DNA from: an uncultured Dysgonomonas sp.
GTDB lineage: Bacteria > Bacteroidota > Bacteroidia > Bacteroidales > Dysgonomonadaceae
NCBI GenBank assembly: GCA_945292135.1
Contig: CALYRA010000020.1
Coordinates: 1-8,822 of the forward strand
DNA length: 8,822 bases
Reading direction: 5' to 3'
Shown here: one piece after another, positions 1 to 6,744 of the stretch
How the letters are laid out: each line of letters begins with the position of its first letter
Numbering within the stretch: the first letter of the stretch is position 1
Position numbers and translations under genes: made by a program
Notes under the pieces: model-generated
The model's input: only the letters and a program-made list of their open reading frames with translations
Databases searched by the model: none
Told to the model about the DNA's origin: nothing

Positions 1-50
1 TTGTCAGCCAAGGCGAATTTGCACCTTTGACTGAAACACGAAGTAAATAA
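1..50 (+). CDS. Possible C-terminal tail of an upstream gene
   Basis: From base 3 a plus-strand frame reads fifteen codons ending GEFAPLTETRSK and then TAA at 48-50. The other two plus frames close at 28-30 and 31-33. The stretch is clearly less AT-rich than what follows the stop, which is what the 3' end of a real gene running in from the left would look like. The fragment is too short to assign a family and I do not recognise the tail. No start lies in the window. A chance open frame cannot be excluded. Confidence 0.35.
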   Translation, partial: VSQGEFAPLTETRSK

Positions 51-590
51 AAGAATACATAATAATAACAAAAATATTTCATTTCTTTATTTTTTCACTT
101 TTCAAATTTATTCATTTTGTAAACGGATTTTCATTATAAAGTTTTGAAGAAGATTAAAAGTTTAAATACTATATACTGTCGATAATTCAATTAAAGTTAT
201 TAGATAAATTCCATATCGGATTATTCCCCTAAATTATATTCATTATTGTATTCCTCGTATTAATCGGATTTATTACGAAATAATTAAGAATTTTGAAATC
301 TGTTTTTGTCCGAATCTATCTTTTATTTTATCCATTTCGAAATATGCAATTTTTTGAAAGTTATCTGCATATTCTTATAAATTAAATTCCGGGTCAGGGT
401 TTGATTATTTTATTATTACCCTAAATAGTTTTAGTTACTAATACAATCTATTTATTGAAGGTATTTGCTTTGTCTAAATACTCAAAAGTATATTTCACCA
501 ATTCAAAATATTTGTTGACATATTCTTATGGATCTTCACTATTATTTTCATCTAAATTTATAAAAAAATAGTAGAATAAAAATTGTATTT
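51..590. other. AT-rich intergenic region, no gene seen
   Basis: These 540 bases are strongly AT-rich with frequent stops on both strands and no frame that reads like protein over a useful length. I see no tRNA, no clear hairpin terminator behind the gene tail that ends at 50, and no repeat array. A short hydrophobic patch (IIVFLVLIGFITK, followed by a stop near 282) could be the remnant of a decayed membrane protein but may be chance. The right part probably carries the promoter of the vWA lipoprotein gene. Confidence 0.5.
464..496 (+). promoter_or_regulatory. Candidate Bacteroidota-type promoter for the vWA/YiiX unit
   Basis: TTTG at 464-467 is followed after 21 bases by TATATTTC at 489-496. 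This is one mismatch from the Bacteroidota pattern TTTG / TAnnTTTG. A small dyad, ATACT-caaa-AGTAT, overlaps the left part of the -7 element. Transcription would begin near 503, giving a leader of roughly 90 bases. An alternative sigma70-like pair, TTGACA at 515-520 and TATTAT at 540-545 with a 19-base spacer, lies just downstream. In DNA this AT-rich either could be chance. Confidence 0.3.
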
Positions 591-1802
591 ATGGAAAGAC
601 GAATTTATGCCCTTATGAGAATTATGTTAGTATTAAGTATTCTCATGTATACATCTTGCAAAGACAACTCATCTAAAATTAATGGTAACACAAAAACGAA
701 TGATGAAATAGTCCAAGTAGTAGACACTACTCAAATAACAAGACCTAAAATGCAAGTTGTATTTTTATTAGATGCGACGGGAAGTATGTCGGGATTGATA
801 GGTACCGCAAAAGAAAAGATTTGGTCAATAGCCGGTAGTCTGGCTCAAACCAATCCTGAACCCGAACTGGAGATCGGCATGATATTTTATCGCGATAGAG
901 GCGATGAATTCGTTACCAAACATATTCCTTTAGGAAATGATCTGGATAATATGTACGAACAATTGATGGCTATGCAAGCCTTCGGAGGGGGTGATGCGCC
1001 CGAAAGCGTGAACCAAGCCATACATGAAGGTATATCACAAATACAATGGGACACAGATCCAAAAACTTACAGAGCAATATTTTTAGTTGGCGACTATCCA
1101 CCTCATATGGATTATAAGGATGATGTAAAATATTCAGAAAGTTGCGTAGAAGCAAATAAAAAGAATATAATCATCAATACCATATTGATGGGTAACAACT
1201 CCGAGACTCTACGTATATGGAAAGAAATAGCGAAGAAAACTAACGGAGAATTTATCCAAACAGATATGAACGTGAATAACATCAGCATAAACACACCCTA
1301 CGATGATAAAATTAATGATTTGCAATACCAACTGGATCAAACACGTATTTATTATGGCGAATCATCCGGTAAAATGGTAACAAAACAAGTTCAAAGCGAA
1401 AAACTAAGTAAATACGCAAGTTCATCGGTAAATGCGCGTCGTTCAGACTACAACATGTCAAAAGCCGGTAAAAAAGTATATTATGGTTCATTTGAGTTAA
1501 TAAACGACGTCATGAACGGCAAAAAACTATCAGACATAAAAACTTCAGATTTACCCGATAATATGCAAACAATGTCTACATCCGAACGTCAAAAATATGT
1601 AGATGAATTAATAGAAAAACGTAAGAAACTTGAAAAAGAGATTATAAGTTTTAATAAACAACGTCAGGAATATATTGATAAAGAAATAGAAAAGATAGAT
1701 AAATCTAAAGTGAAAGAGTCATTTGATGACGCTATTTATAAATCTGTAAAAGATCAGGCAGCCTCAAAGAACATAATACTTGAAGAGAAGGTAAAAAGAT
1801 AA
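591..1802 (+). CDS. vWA-domain lipoprotein
   Basis: Predicted 403-residue envelope lipoprotein. Residues 1-23 form a type II signal peptide: ERR near the start, a hydrophobic core, then LMYTSC with Cys23 as the lipidation site. After a short polar linker, residues about 54-230 form a von Willebrand A domain. A hydrophobic strand leads into the MIDAS motif DATGS (Asp61, Thr63, Ser65), with GGGDAPE at 132-138 and the strand IFLVGDYPP at 163-171 in the places expected for further metal-site loops. Such domains bind a divalent metal and usually mediate protein contacts. The remaining 170 residues are polar, with a likely coiled coil at about 335-375 rich in Lys and Glu. I do not recognise that part. 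An alternative ATG at residue 9 would leave a shorter signal peptide. Only 17 bases separate it from the YiiX-like gene, so the two are probably co-transcribed. KDN directly after Cys23 weakly resembles the acidic export signals of surface lipoproteins in this phylum, so surface exposure is possible but unproven. Confidence 0.85.
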   Translation: MERRIYALMRIMLVLSILMYTSCKDNSSKINGNTKTNDEIVQVVDTTQITRPKMQVVFLLDATGSMSGLIGTAKEKIWSIAGSLAQTNPEPELEIGMIFYRDRGDEFVTKHIPLGNDLDNMYEQLMAMQAFGGGDAPESVNQAIHEGISQIQWDTDPKTYRAIFLVGDYPPHMDYKDDVKYSESCVEANKKNIIINTILMGNNSETLRIWKEIAKKTNGEFIQTDMNVNNISINTPYDDKINDLQYQLDQTRIYYGESSGKMVTKQVQSEKLSKYASSSVNARRSDYNMSKAGKKVYYGSFELINDVMNGKKLSDIKTSDLPDNMQTMSTSERQKYVDELIEKRKKLEKEIISFNKQRQEYIDKEIEKIDKSKVKESFDDAIYKSVKDQAASKNIILEEKVKR

Positions 1803-1819
1803 TGCTTAAATAATATGAT

Positions 1820-2443
1820 ATGAAAAAAATTTCTTTGTTTAGTTTAATAATATTTACATCAACTTATTTGTCGAATTGTTCGACTGGTAAAAGTTTGGAT
1901 TTTAAAGACGGAGATATAATTTTTCAAGAATCTCAGTCGAGCCAATGCAAAGCAGTTCAAATGGCAACCAAATCAAGATATTCACACTGCGGCATTATTT
2001 TTACGATGAATGGGGAGTATTATGTTTATGAAGCGGTTCAGCCCGTAACAGTAACACCATTCAAAAATTGGATTGCAAGAGGAAAGAATAATCATTATGT
2101 AGTCAAAAGACTAAAAAATTCGGAATCAATCTTAACCAATGAAAACCTGCAAAAAATGAAAAATGAAGGAGCAAAGTTTTATGGAAAAGATTATGACCTC
2201 ACATTTCAATGGTCAGATGAAAATATATACTGTTCTGAATTAGTATGGAAAATATATAAAAGGGCATTAAATATTGAGGTTGGTAATTTGCAAAAACTTG
2301 GAGATTTTGACCTTTCAAGTGATATTGTCAAAACAAAATTAAGGGAAAGGTATGGGGAAAATATTCCTTTTGATGAAAAAGTAATTTCTCCGGAGTCGAT
2401 TTTCGAATGTGATTTACTTGAAACAATTGCAAATGAAAACTAA
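1820..2443 (+). CDS. YiiX-like permuted NlpC/P60 cysteine hydrolase lipoprotein
   Basis: Predicted 207-residue lipoprotein with a papain-like fold of the YiiX/YebB group. The N-terminus MKK plus a hydrophobic stretch ends in YLSNC, making Cys20 the lipidated residue. The mature part shows the family order: GDIIF at 31-35, YSHCGII with the putative catalytic His56, YEA with Glu71 as a candidate third catalytic residue, and YCSELVW with the putative catalytic Cys138. His before Cys is the circularly permuted arrangement. Members are proposed to cleave amide or thioester bonds, for example in peptidoglycan peptides or lipid-linked substrates. The substrate here is unknown. The length is near that of simple YiiX proteins, and all the expected residues are present. 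It lies 17 bases behind the vWA lipoprotein gene and is followed by a hairpin terminator, so it ends the transcription unit. The family call is good; the biochemical role is inference. Confidence 0.82.
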   Translation: MKKISLFSLIIFTSTYLSNCSTGKSLDFKDGDIIFQESQSSQCKAVQMATKSRYSHCGIIFTMNGEYYVYEAVQPVTVTPFKNWIARGKNNHYVVKRLKNSESILTNENLQKMKNEGAKFYGKDYDLTFQWSDENIYCSELVWKIYKRALNIEVGNLQKLGDFDLSSDIVKTKLRERYGENIPFDEKVISPESIFECDLLETIANEN

Positions 2444-2465
2444 ATTGATGTTATGATGTGTATTT

Positions 2466-2491
2466 AAAAGGGAGCTATCGCTCCTTTTTTT
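2466..2491 (+). terminator. Rho-independent terminator after the vWA/YiiX unit
   Basis: Arms 2466-2475 and 2480-2489 pair over ten positions (one G-U) around a TATC loop, with GGAGC/GCTCC at the core and seven T at 2485-2491. It lies 22 bases after the YiiX-like stop. Read on the minus strand it also has a short T run, so it may serve the convergent gene ending at 2503 as well, though the plus direction is stronger. Confidence 0.8.
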
Positions 2492-2502
2492 GTTTTAGGC
2501 AA

Positions 2503-3210
2503 TTATCCTAATTCAAAATTTAAAGACGATTTACGAAAATCCAGAACCTCGAATTTATCGTTGAAAATGAAGTTATTTGAAGCGATTCGGCTTATATCCG
2601 CCTGTGCTATGATATCTATTTTATCGAATAATCCGTAATTTTTTACGAAAAGGACTAAATTTATATTAGGACTATACCACTCGCCATCTCCGCGTTCTAA
2701 ACGCTGACACAAAAAACACACTGTATGACCTTTTGGTATTTTAAGGATAACTTCTTTGCGAGGGAAATTTGTCATTATAACTTCATTTTGGTCAATATCC
2801 AAAACATTAAAACCATAAGGTGCGATACTTGCGAAATTATGATAAGGCAGTTGACCCTTATTACCGTTTATACCTACTTTATTGCTGATCAGCTTGGGGC
2901 TTTCTAAATACCATAAATTTTTACTGTTAATAGATTCTTCGGATATAGAAGCAACGATATTAGTGTTCTCATTAAATATCTTATCTTTTTCTTTTTCCAA
3001 TATGTTCTTCGATAAATACGGCTTATTCTTTTCAAAAGCTAACAAATAAGACGGTTGAATAGAACGGTTGATCGCTTTGGATTTCCCTGTATAAAAAAAT
3101 GCGTCAGGAGGTAGCTTGGTTCGTACAGTGCCTTTCCCTTGAAAAACATAAGCGCGTACAAAGAATTCTATAAATAGAGTAGGTTTAATAAAATGGATTG
3201 TGTTTTCCAT
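2503..3210 (-). CDS. Hypothetical protein, 235 residues
   Basis: I do not recognise this protein. It is intact from an ATG at 3210 to a stop at 2503, with no convincing signal peptide and no clear membrane segment, so it is probably cytoplasmic. The first 25 residues are rich in Phe and Ile, and residues 65-100 are Lys/Glu/Asn-rich and probably helical. The C-terminal half, from about 125, looks like alternating beta strands (EVIMTNF, KEVILKIPKG, INLVLFVKNYGL). There is one CxxC pair, CFLC at 165-168, next to a charged RLERGDGEWY stretch. A single CxxC is not enough to call a zinc site. It stands alone: convergent with the YiiX-like gene on one side and separated from typA by a terminator and spacer on the other. 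Codon use resembles its neighbours. It could be an accessory or lineage-specific gene. Confidence 0.7.
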   Translation of the reverse strand: MENTIHFIKPTLFIEFFVRAYVFQGKGTVRTKLPPDAFFYTGKSKAINRSIQPSYLLAFEKNKPYLSKNILEKEKDKIFNENTNIVASISEESINSKNLWYLESPKLISNKVGINGNKGQLPYHNFASIAPYGFNVLDIDQNEVIMTNFPRKEVILKIPKGHTVCFLCQRLERGDGEWYSPNINLVLFVKNYGLFDKIDIIAQADISRIASNNFIFNDKFEVLDFRKSSLNFELG

Positions 3211-3242
3211 AACTAATCTTTTAATGTAAGAAAAAGTTGTAC

Positions 3243-3270
3243 ATTAAAGTAGTCCGAAAGCAACTTTAAT
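3243..3270. promoter_or_regulatory. 8-bp inverted repeat upstream of the hypothetical gene
   Basis: ATTAAAGT at 3243-3250 and ACTTTAAT at 3263-3270 form a perfect dyad with a 12-base spacer. It begins 33 bases before the ATG at 3210, where the promoter of that minus-strand gene would be expected. It could be a repressor operator or a leader hairpin. No clear TAnnTTTG accompanies it, and AT-rich DNA produces such dyads fairly easily. Confidence 0.3.
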
Positions 3271-3293
3271 CTGCTGAATTTAATTTACTATAA

Positions 3294-3377
3294 AATCTTT
3301 ATCAAGTTTCCGTCTGTTGATCAGATTATTACAAAAAAGAAAATGTGACTTTTTCATTCCTTTTTTTGATAAAGATT
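3294..3377. repeat. 12-bp perfect inverted repeat, arms 60 bases apart
   Basis: AATCTTTATCAA at 3294-3305 is the exact reverse complement of TTGATAAAGATT at 3366-3377. The 60 bases between contain a TGATCA palindrome at 3318-3323 and a seven-T run at 3361-3367. The pair lies in the 245-base spacer between typA and the hypothetical gene. It might fold as a long-loop RNA stem or be the remnant of a small terminal-repeat element. I see no target-site duplication. Confidence 0.4.
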
Positions 3378-3402
3378 AAAAACCTCGTTCAGTTTAAAAT
3401 AT

Positions 3403-3433
3403 AAAAGCAATAACCTGATTAGTTATTGCCTTT
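3403..3433 (-). terminator. Rho-independent terminator of typA
   Basis: On the minus strand GGCAATAAC is followed by a 7-base loop and GTTATTGC, then a CTTTTATATTTT tail. The core arms are 3407-3414 and 3422-3429, a perfect 8-bp stem. It lies about 25 bases past the typA stop at 3456 and should end that transcript before the hypothetical gene, which is read in the same direction. Confidence 0.8.
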
Positions 3434-3455
3434 ACAGTTTAGGTAACAGTATATT

Positions 3456-5258
3456 TTATTTATTTTTTGTCATACGCTTACGATCATTTTCATCGAGATA
3501 AATTTTACGTAACCGTATTGATTGAGGTGTAACCTCTACATATTCATCTTCTTTTATATACTCCAAAGCATCTTCAAGACTGAAAATAATAGCGGGAGCA
3601 AGTCTTACCTTATCATCAGTTCCGGATGCCCGAACATTTGTTAGTTTTTTGGATTTAGTCAAATTTACAACTAAATCGCCTTCTTTAGAATGTTCCCCTA
3701 CGATCTGTCCCATATAGATATCAGTTTGTGGCTCCACAAAGAAACGTCCTCTATCCTGTAACTTATCAATAGCGTATGCGAAAGCATTTCCGGATTCGCT
3801 TGCTATGATAGAACCATTATTTCGTTTATCAATATCCCCTTTCCATGGTTGAAATTCAAGGAAACGGTGAGCCATTACAGCTTCGCCTGCCGATAATGTA
3901 AGAACTACATTATTAAGCCCGATAATACCGCGTGATGGAATATTAAATTCCATAAAGGTGCGATCATTCTTCGTTTCCATCATAGTCAGTTCGCCGCGCC
4001 GACGAGTGACAACGTCTACAATCTTGCTGGAATATTCTTCTGGAACATTAATAGTAAGATGTTCTACCGGTTCGGATTTAACGCCATCTATATCCTTTAT
4101 AATCACTTTAGGCTGACCAACTTGCAATTCATAACCTTCACGACGCATTGTTTCTATTAATACAGACAAATGTAGTATACCCCGACCAAATACAGTCCAA
4201 GTATCAGCATTTTCTGTTGTTTCAACACGTAAAGCTAAGTTTTTGTCTAATTCTTGGATCAAACGATCGTGTATATGCCGGGAAGTAACAAATTTACCCT
4301 CCTTGCCAAAGAATGGAGAATCGTTGATTGTAAATGACATTGACATGGTAGGTTCATCAATGGCTATTGGCGGAAGAGCTTCCGGATTTTCCGCATCTGC
4401 AATCGTATCACCGATCTCAAACCCATCTATACCGATAAGCGCGCATAAATCGCCGCATTGAACAGATCCGACCTTTGCCCTACCCAGACCTTCAAAAACA
4501 TTTAATTCTTTGATTTTCGACTTTACAACAGTCCCATCACGCTTGCATAAGGATACGTCCATATTCTCTCTCAATTCACCTCTATGAACGCGACCTATTG
4601 CGATACGCCCTACATACTTGGAATAGTCCAAAGACGTTATAAGCATCTGGGGAGTACCATCAAGAATTTCGGGAGCAGGAATATATTCGACGATAGCATC
4701 CAACAAAGGAGTAATATCAGATGTAGGCTTTTGCCAGTCATCCGACATCCAACCTTGTTTAGCAGATCCATATATAGTAGGGAAATCCAATTGTTCTTCA
4801 GTAGCATCGAGGCTGAACATCAGATCGAATACCATTTCGTGAACTTCTTCGGGACGGCAATTAGGCTTATCCACTTTGTTTATAACTACAATTGGTTTTA
4901 ACCCTATTTGAATCGCTTTCTGAAGGACAAAACGAGTTTGAGGCATCGGGCCTTCGAATGCGTCAACTAACAATAAACATCCATCAGCCATATTTAAAAC
5001 ACGTTCTACTTCACCGCCAAAGTCGGCATGTCCCGGCGTATCAATGATATTTATCTTTGTACCTTTATAGTTAATGGAAACATTTTTGGAAAGAATTGTA
5101 ATACCTCTTTCCCTTTCCAAATCATTATTATCTAGTATGAGTTCACCAGCTTGTTGGTTACTTCTGAAAAGCTGTCCGGTAATTAACATCTTATCTACTA
5201 AAGTTGTCTTCCCGTGGTCTACGTGTGCGATAATCGCAATATTTCTAATTTCTTGCAT
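3456..5258 (-). CDS. typA: Translational GTPase TypA/BipA
   Basis: Ribosome-associated GTPase of the EF-G/LepA class, 600 residues, the usual length for TypA. It binds the 70S ribosome and is linked to late 50S assembly and to stress or low-temperature growth in other bacteria. All G motifs are visible: AHVDHGKTT at 11-19 (G1), RGITI at 51-55 (switch I, G2), DTPGH at 73-77 (G3), NKVD at 127-130 (G4) and GSAK at 164-167 (G5). Further on come domain II, the EF-G-like domains (from about residue 200) and the TypA C-terminal domain with the conserved SRGIIGL, ending in a Lys/Arg-rich tail. The ATG at 5258 is preferred. An in-frame TTG at 5279 would add seven residues that the family lacks and would lie inside the promoter element. 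No Shine-Dalgarno is seen. It is monocistronic: own promoter element upstream, hairpin terminator downstream. Nothing is missing or unusual. Confidence 0.97.
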   Translation of the reverse strand: MQEIRNIAIIAHVDHGKTTLVDKMLITGQLFRSNQQAGELILDNNDLERERGITILSKNVSINYKGTKINIIDTPGHADFGGEVERVLNMADGCLLLVDAFEGPMPQTRFVLQKAIQIGLKPIVVINKVDKPNCRPEEVHEMVFDLMFSLDATEEQLDFPTIYGSAKQGWMSDDWQKPTSDITPLLDAIVEYIPAPEILDGTPQMLITSLDYSKYVGRIAIGRVHRGELRENMDVSLCKRDGTVVKSKIKELNVFEGLGRAKVGSVQCGDLCALIGIDGFEIGDTIADAENPEALPPIAIDEPTMSMSFTINDSPFFGKEGKFVTSRHIHDRLIQELDKNLALRVETTENADTWTVFGRGILHLSVLIETMRREGYELQVGQPKVIIKDIDGVKSEPVEHLTINVPEEYSSKIVDVVTRRRGELTMMETKNDRTFMEFNIPSRGIIGLNNVVLTLSAGEAVMAHRFLEFQPWKGDIDKRNNGSIIASESGNAFAYAIDKLQDRGRFFVEPQTDIYMGQIVGEHSKEGDLVVNLTKSKKLTNVRASGTDDKVRLAPAIIFSLEDALEYIKEDEYVEVTPQSIRLRKIYLDENDRKRMTKNK

Positions 5259-5276
5259 AAATAAAATTTGAGGGTG

Positions 5277-5284
5277 CAAAGTTA
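5277..5284 (-). promoter_or_regulatory. -7 promoter element of typA
   Basis: The minus strand reads TAACTTTG, a full match to the Bacteroidota -7 consensus TAnnTTTG, 18 bases before the typA ATG at 5258. This implies a very short leader. No good TTTG -33 element is visible at the expected distance, so the promoter may rely mainly on the -7 box. Confidence 0.6.
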
Positions 5285-5336
5285 GTGATTTTCCAGTATA
5301 TTATACTGATTTATATGTTTATTCTTGTACCAACAC

Positions 5337-5368
5337 AAAAAAAGCTGTCAATCATTCCGGCGCTTTTA
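5337..5368 (-). terminator. Terminator-like hairpin upstream of typA
   Basis: Arms 5340-5349 and 5359-5367 can pair over nine positions with one bulged base and one G-U, around a nine-base loop. On the minus strand the stem is followed by seven T (the complement of 5337-5343). It points toward typA and would end a transcript coming from the now gene-free gap at 5369-5900. It may be the relic of a lost gene's terminator, or an insulator for typA. Confidence 0.35.
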
Positions 5369-5900
5369 TTATATTATACTATCTATTTAGTTCCTAAGTA
5401 ATTTACTTGATCCTTTGTAAACTCATAAAACAACTAAACCTTTTTCCAATTTACACATACCTATAAACAATGAGCGTCATTTATAGTTCCCACAATTTTC
5501 CAAAATTCGGATTATTATTAGAACTAAGATGATTGGATTTTAGAGGAGTAGAACAACTAATTTTGGTACAGACTAAGGTATATTATATTGAATAGCTTTA
5601 TGTCATATTCCAAGTGCATAAACCTTTTATCTGACAATTTAATAGGTTTGTAGTATTCCTTTTCTCAAGCTTTTATATTTCAATTATAACTGATGATTGT
5701 GATTACATTTTTCGACAAACATAAAAAATTACTTTTTCTGTTTCTTCTTAGGAACATATAATCCGCAAATTGAACTTCTTTGAAGGTATATATTTGATTA
5801 ATAATTCTTTTAATGTGGTATATTCGGGGCTTTTAGCTAATTATATATTCATTTAGCTAAATCAGTTTTCACCTCTTATATTTAGTTATATAATACAATA
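5369..5900. other. AT-rich gap between typA and lpxA, no intact gene
   Basis: About 530 AT-rich bases with stops in all frames. I see no tRNA or rRNA. On the minus strand one 22-codon open stretch (5797-5732, stop at 5729-5731) ends LYVPKKKQKK, which resembles the basic tail of a real protein. It is preceded directly by a stop and I cannot assign it. The left edge carries the terminator-like hairpin and the right side paired TTTAGCTAA dyads. Together these hint at a decayed gene, but the evidence is thin. Confidence 0.45.
5832..5860. repeat. Two TTTAGCTAA dyads 20 bases apart
   Basis: TTTAGCTAA occurs at 5832-5840 and again at 5852-5860. Each contains the palindrome TTAGCTAA, and the second extends to the 12-base palindrome ATTTAGCTAAAT (5851-5862). 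The centre-to-centre distance of 20 bases, about two helical turns, is what tandem dimer-binding sites would have. A degenerate copy, TTTAGTTAT, follows at 5881. The sites lie downstream of lpxA, not at an obvious promoter. Confidence 0.4.
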
Positions 5901-5931
5901 AAATCCATTTAGATAATATCTAAATGGATTT
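5901..5931 (-). terminator. Terminator of the lpx operon
   Basis: A perfect 14-bp stem (5901-5914 with 5918-5931) around a three-base loop, about 20 bases past the lpxA stop at 5952. On the minus strand it ends in GGATTTTATTG, a modest T run. The plus strand has a better tail (TATATTTTTT), so it could stop transcription from either side. Confidence 0.75.
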
Positions 5932-5951
5932 ATATTTTTTGAAAAGAATTA

Positions 5952-6737
5952 TTATCCCAAATATCCTCTGACTATACCTCTTGGAGAAGTTTTAACAAAG
6001 TCGACAATAAGCTCCATTTCCGGTGTTCTTTGAAAATCTTTTTCAATGATCGCTATTGCATCAGAGAAATTATGACCGGATTGGTATATTATACGATATA
6101 TTTCTTGTATTTCGTTAATCTTCTCTGTTGAGAAATTATGTCTTTTAAGACCAATAAGATTTACTCCGGAATAGCAAACCGGTTCACGTCCGGCAATAAT
6201 GTAAGGAGGTAAATCTTTACCTAAACGTGTACCGCCCTGTACCATTACATTTTTACTGATACGAGTAAATTGGTGAACTAATGTTCCACCGCTTAATATG
6301 GCAAAATCATCAACTTCAACTTCACCTGCCAATTGTGTCGCATTACCTATGATAATATGATTGCGCAAAATACAATCGTGTGCGATATGCGCATAAGCCA
6401 TGATAAGACAATCGTTTCCAACTACGGTTTGCCCTTTAGAAGCGGTACCCCTGTTTACAGTCGCGCATTCTTTAATTATGGTATTATCTCCAATGATGGC
6501 TAAAGTTTCTTCTCCCCGAAATTTAAGGTCTTGCGGTATATCACCTATAACAGCTCCGGGAGAGATACGACAATTTTTACCTATACGTGAACCACTTCTT
6601 ACGTTAGCTCCTGACATAATGATTGATCCATCTCCGATTTCTACATTCTTATCGATAAAGGCAAAAGGTTCTACAGTTACATTTTCCCCTAATTTAGCTT
6701 CGGGATGGATATATGATTGATTTGATATATTTGACAT
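5952..6737 (-). CDS. lpxA: UDP-N-acetylglucosamine acyltransferase LpxA
   Basis: First enzyme of lipid A synthesis: a cytoplasmic trimer that transfers a 3-hydroxyacyl chain from ACP to the 3-OH of UDP-GlcNAc. The 261-residue product is close to the family length. Residues about 8-190 show the left-handed beta-helix hexapeptide repeats (for example VEIGDGSIIMSGANV). AHIAHDC at 116-122 contains the catalytic base His120, equivalent to E. coli His125. It is followed by the conserved HQF (155-157), DLPPYIIAGREPV, and GVNLIGLKRHNFS at 191-203, which starts the C-terminal helical domain. It starts 7 bases after the fabZ stop, so it is translated from the lpxD-lpxC/fabZ-lpxA message, and it is followed by a strong hairpin terminator. 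No frame or residue defect is seen, in contrast to the broken lpxC upstream. Confidence 0.96.
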   Translation of the reverse strand: MSNISNQSYIHPEAKLGENVTVEPFAFIDKNVEIGDGSIIMSGANVRSGSRIGKNCRISPGAVIGDIPQDLKFRGEETLAIIGDNTIIKECATVNRGTASKGQTVVGNDCLIMAYAHIAHDCILRNHIIIGNATQLAGEVEVDDFAILSGGTLVHQFTRISKNVMVQGGTRLGKDLPPYIIAGREPVCYSGVNLIGLKRHNFSTEKINEIQEIYRIIYQSGHNFSDAIAIIEKDFQRTPEMELIVDFVKTSPRGIVRGYLG

Positions 6738-6744
6738 AAATGAC

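Noticed and set aside
376..420. AGGGT...ACCCT hairpin as a terminator or RNA element
   Set aside because: The stem is only five pairs with a 17-base loop in AT-rich DNA, which is too weak.
970..1294. Open frames on the minus strand inside the vWA gene
   Set aside because: They lie opposite a well-supported gene and do not read like natural proteins.
2725..2907. 60-codon plus-strand open frame opposite the hypothetical gene
   Set aside because: Fully contained in a longer frame on the other strand that has a better start and proper flanking signals.
4243..5271. Several plus-strand open frames inside typA
   Set aside because: All are antisense shadows of a fully conserved GTPase gene.
5259..5279. 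Upstream in-frame TTG start for typA
   Set aside because: It adds seven residues absent from the family and falls on the TAACTTTG promoter element. The ATG at 5258 fits the known N-terminus.
5729..5797. Minus-strand open stretch ending LYVPKKKQKK as a small gene
   Set aside because: Only 22 codons, directly preceded by a stop and without a start codon. It could be a remnant tail but is not supportable as a gene.
6400..6720. 106-codon plus-strand open frame opposite lpxA
   Set aside because: Antisense shadow of the lpxA repeat region, with no independent support.
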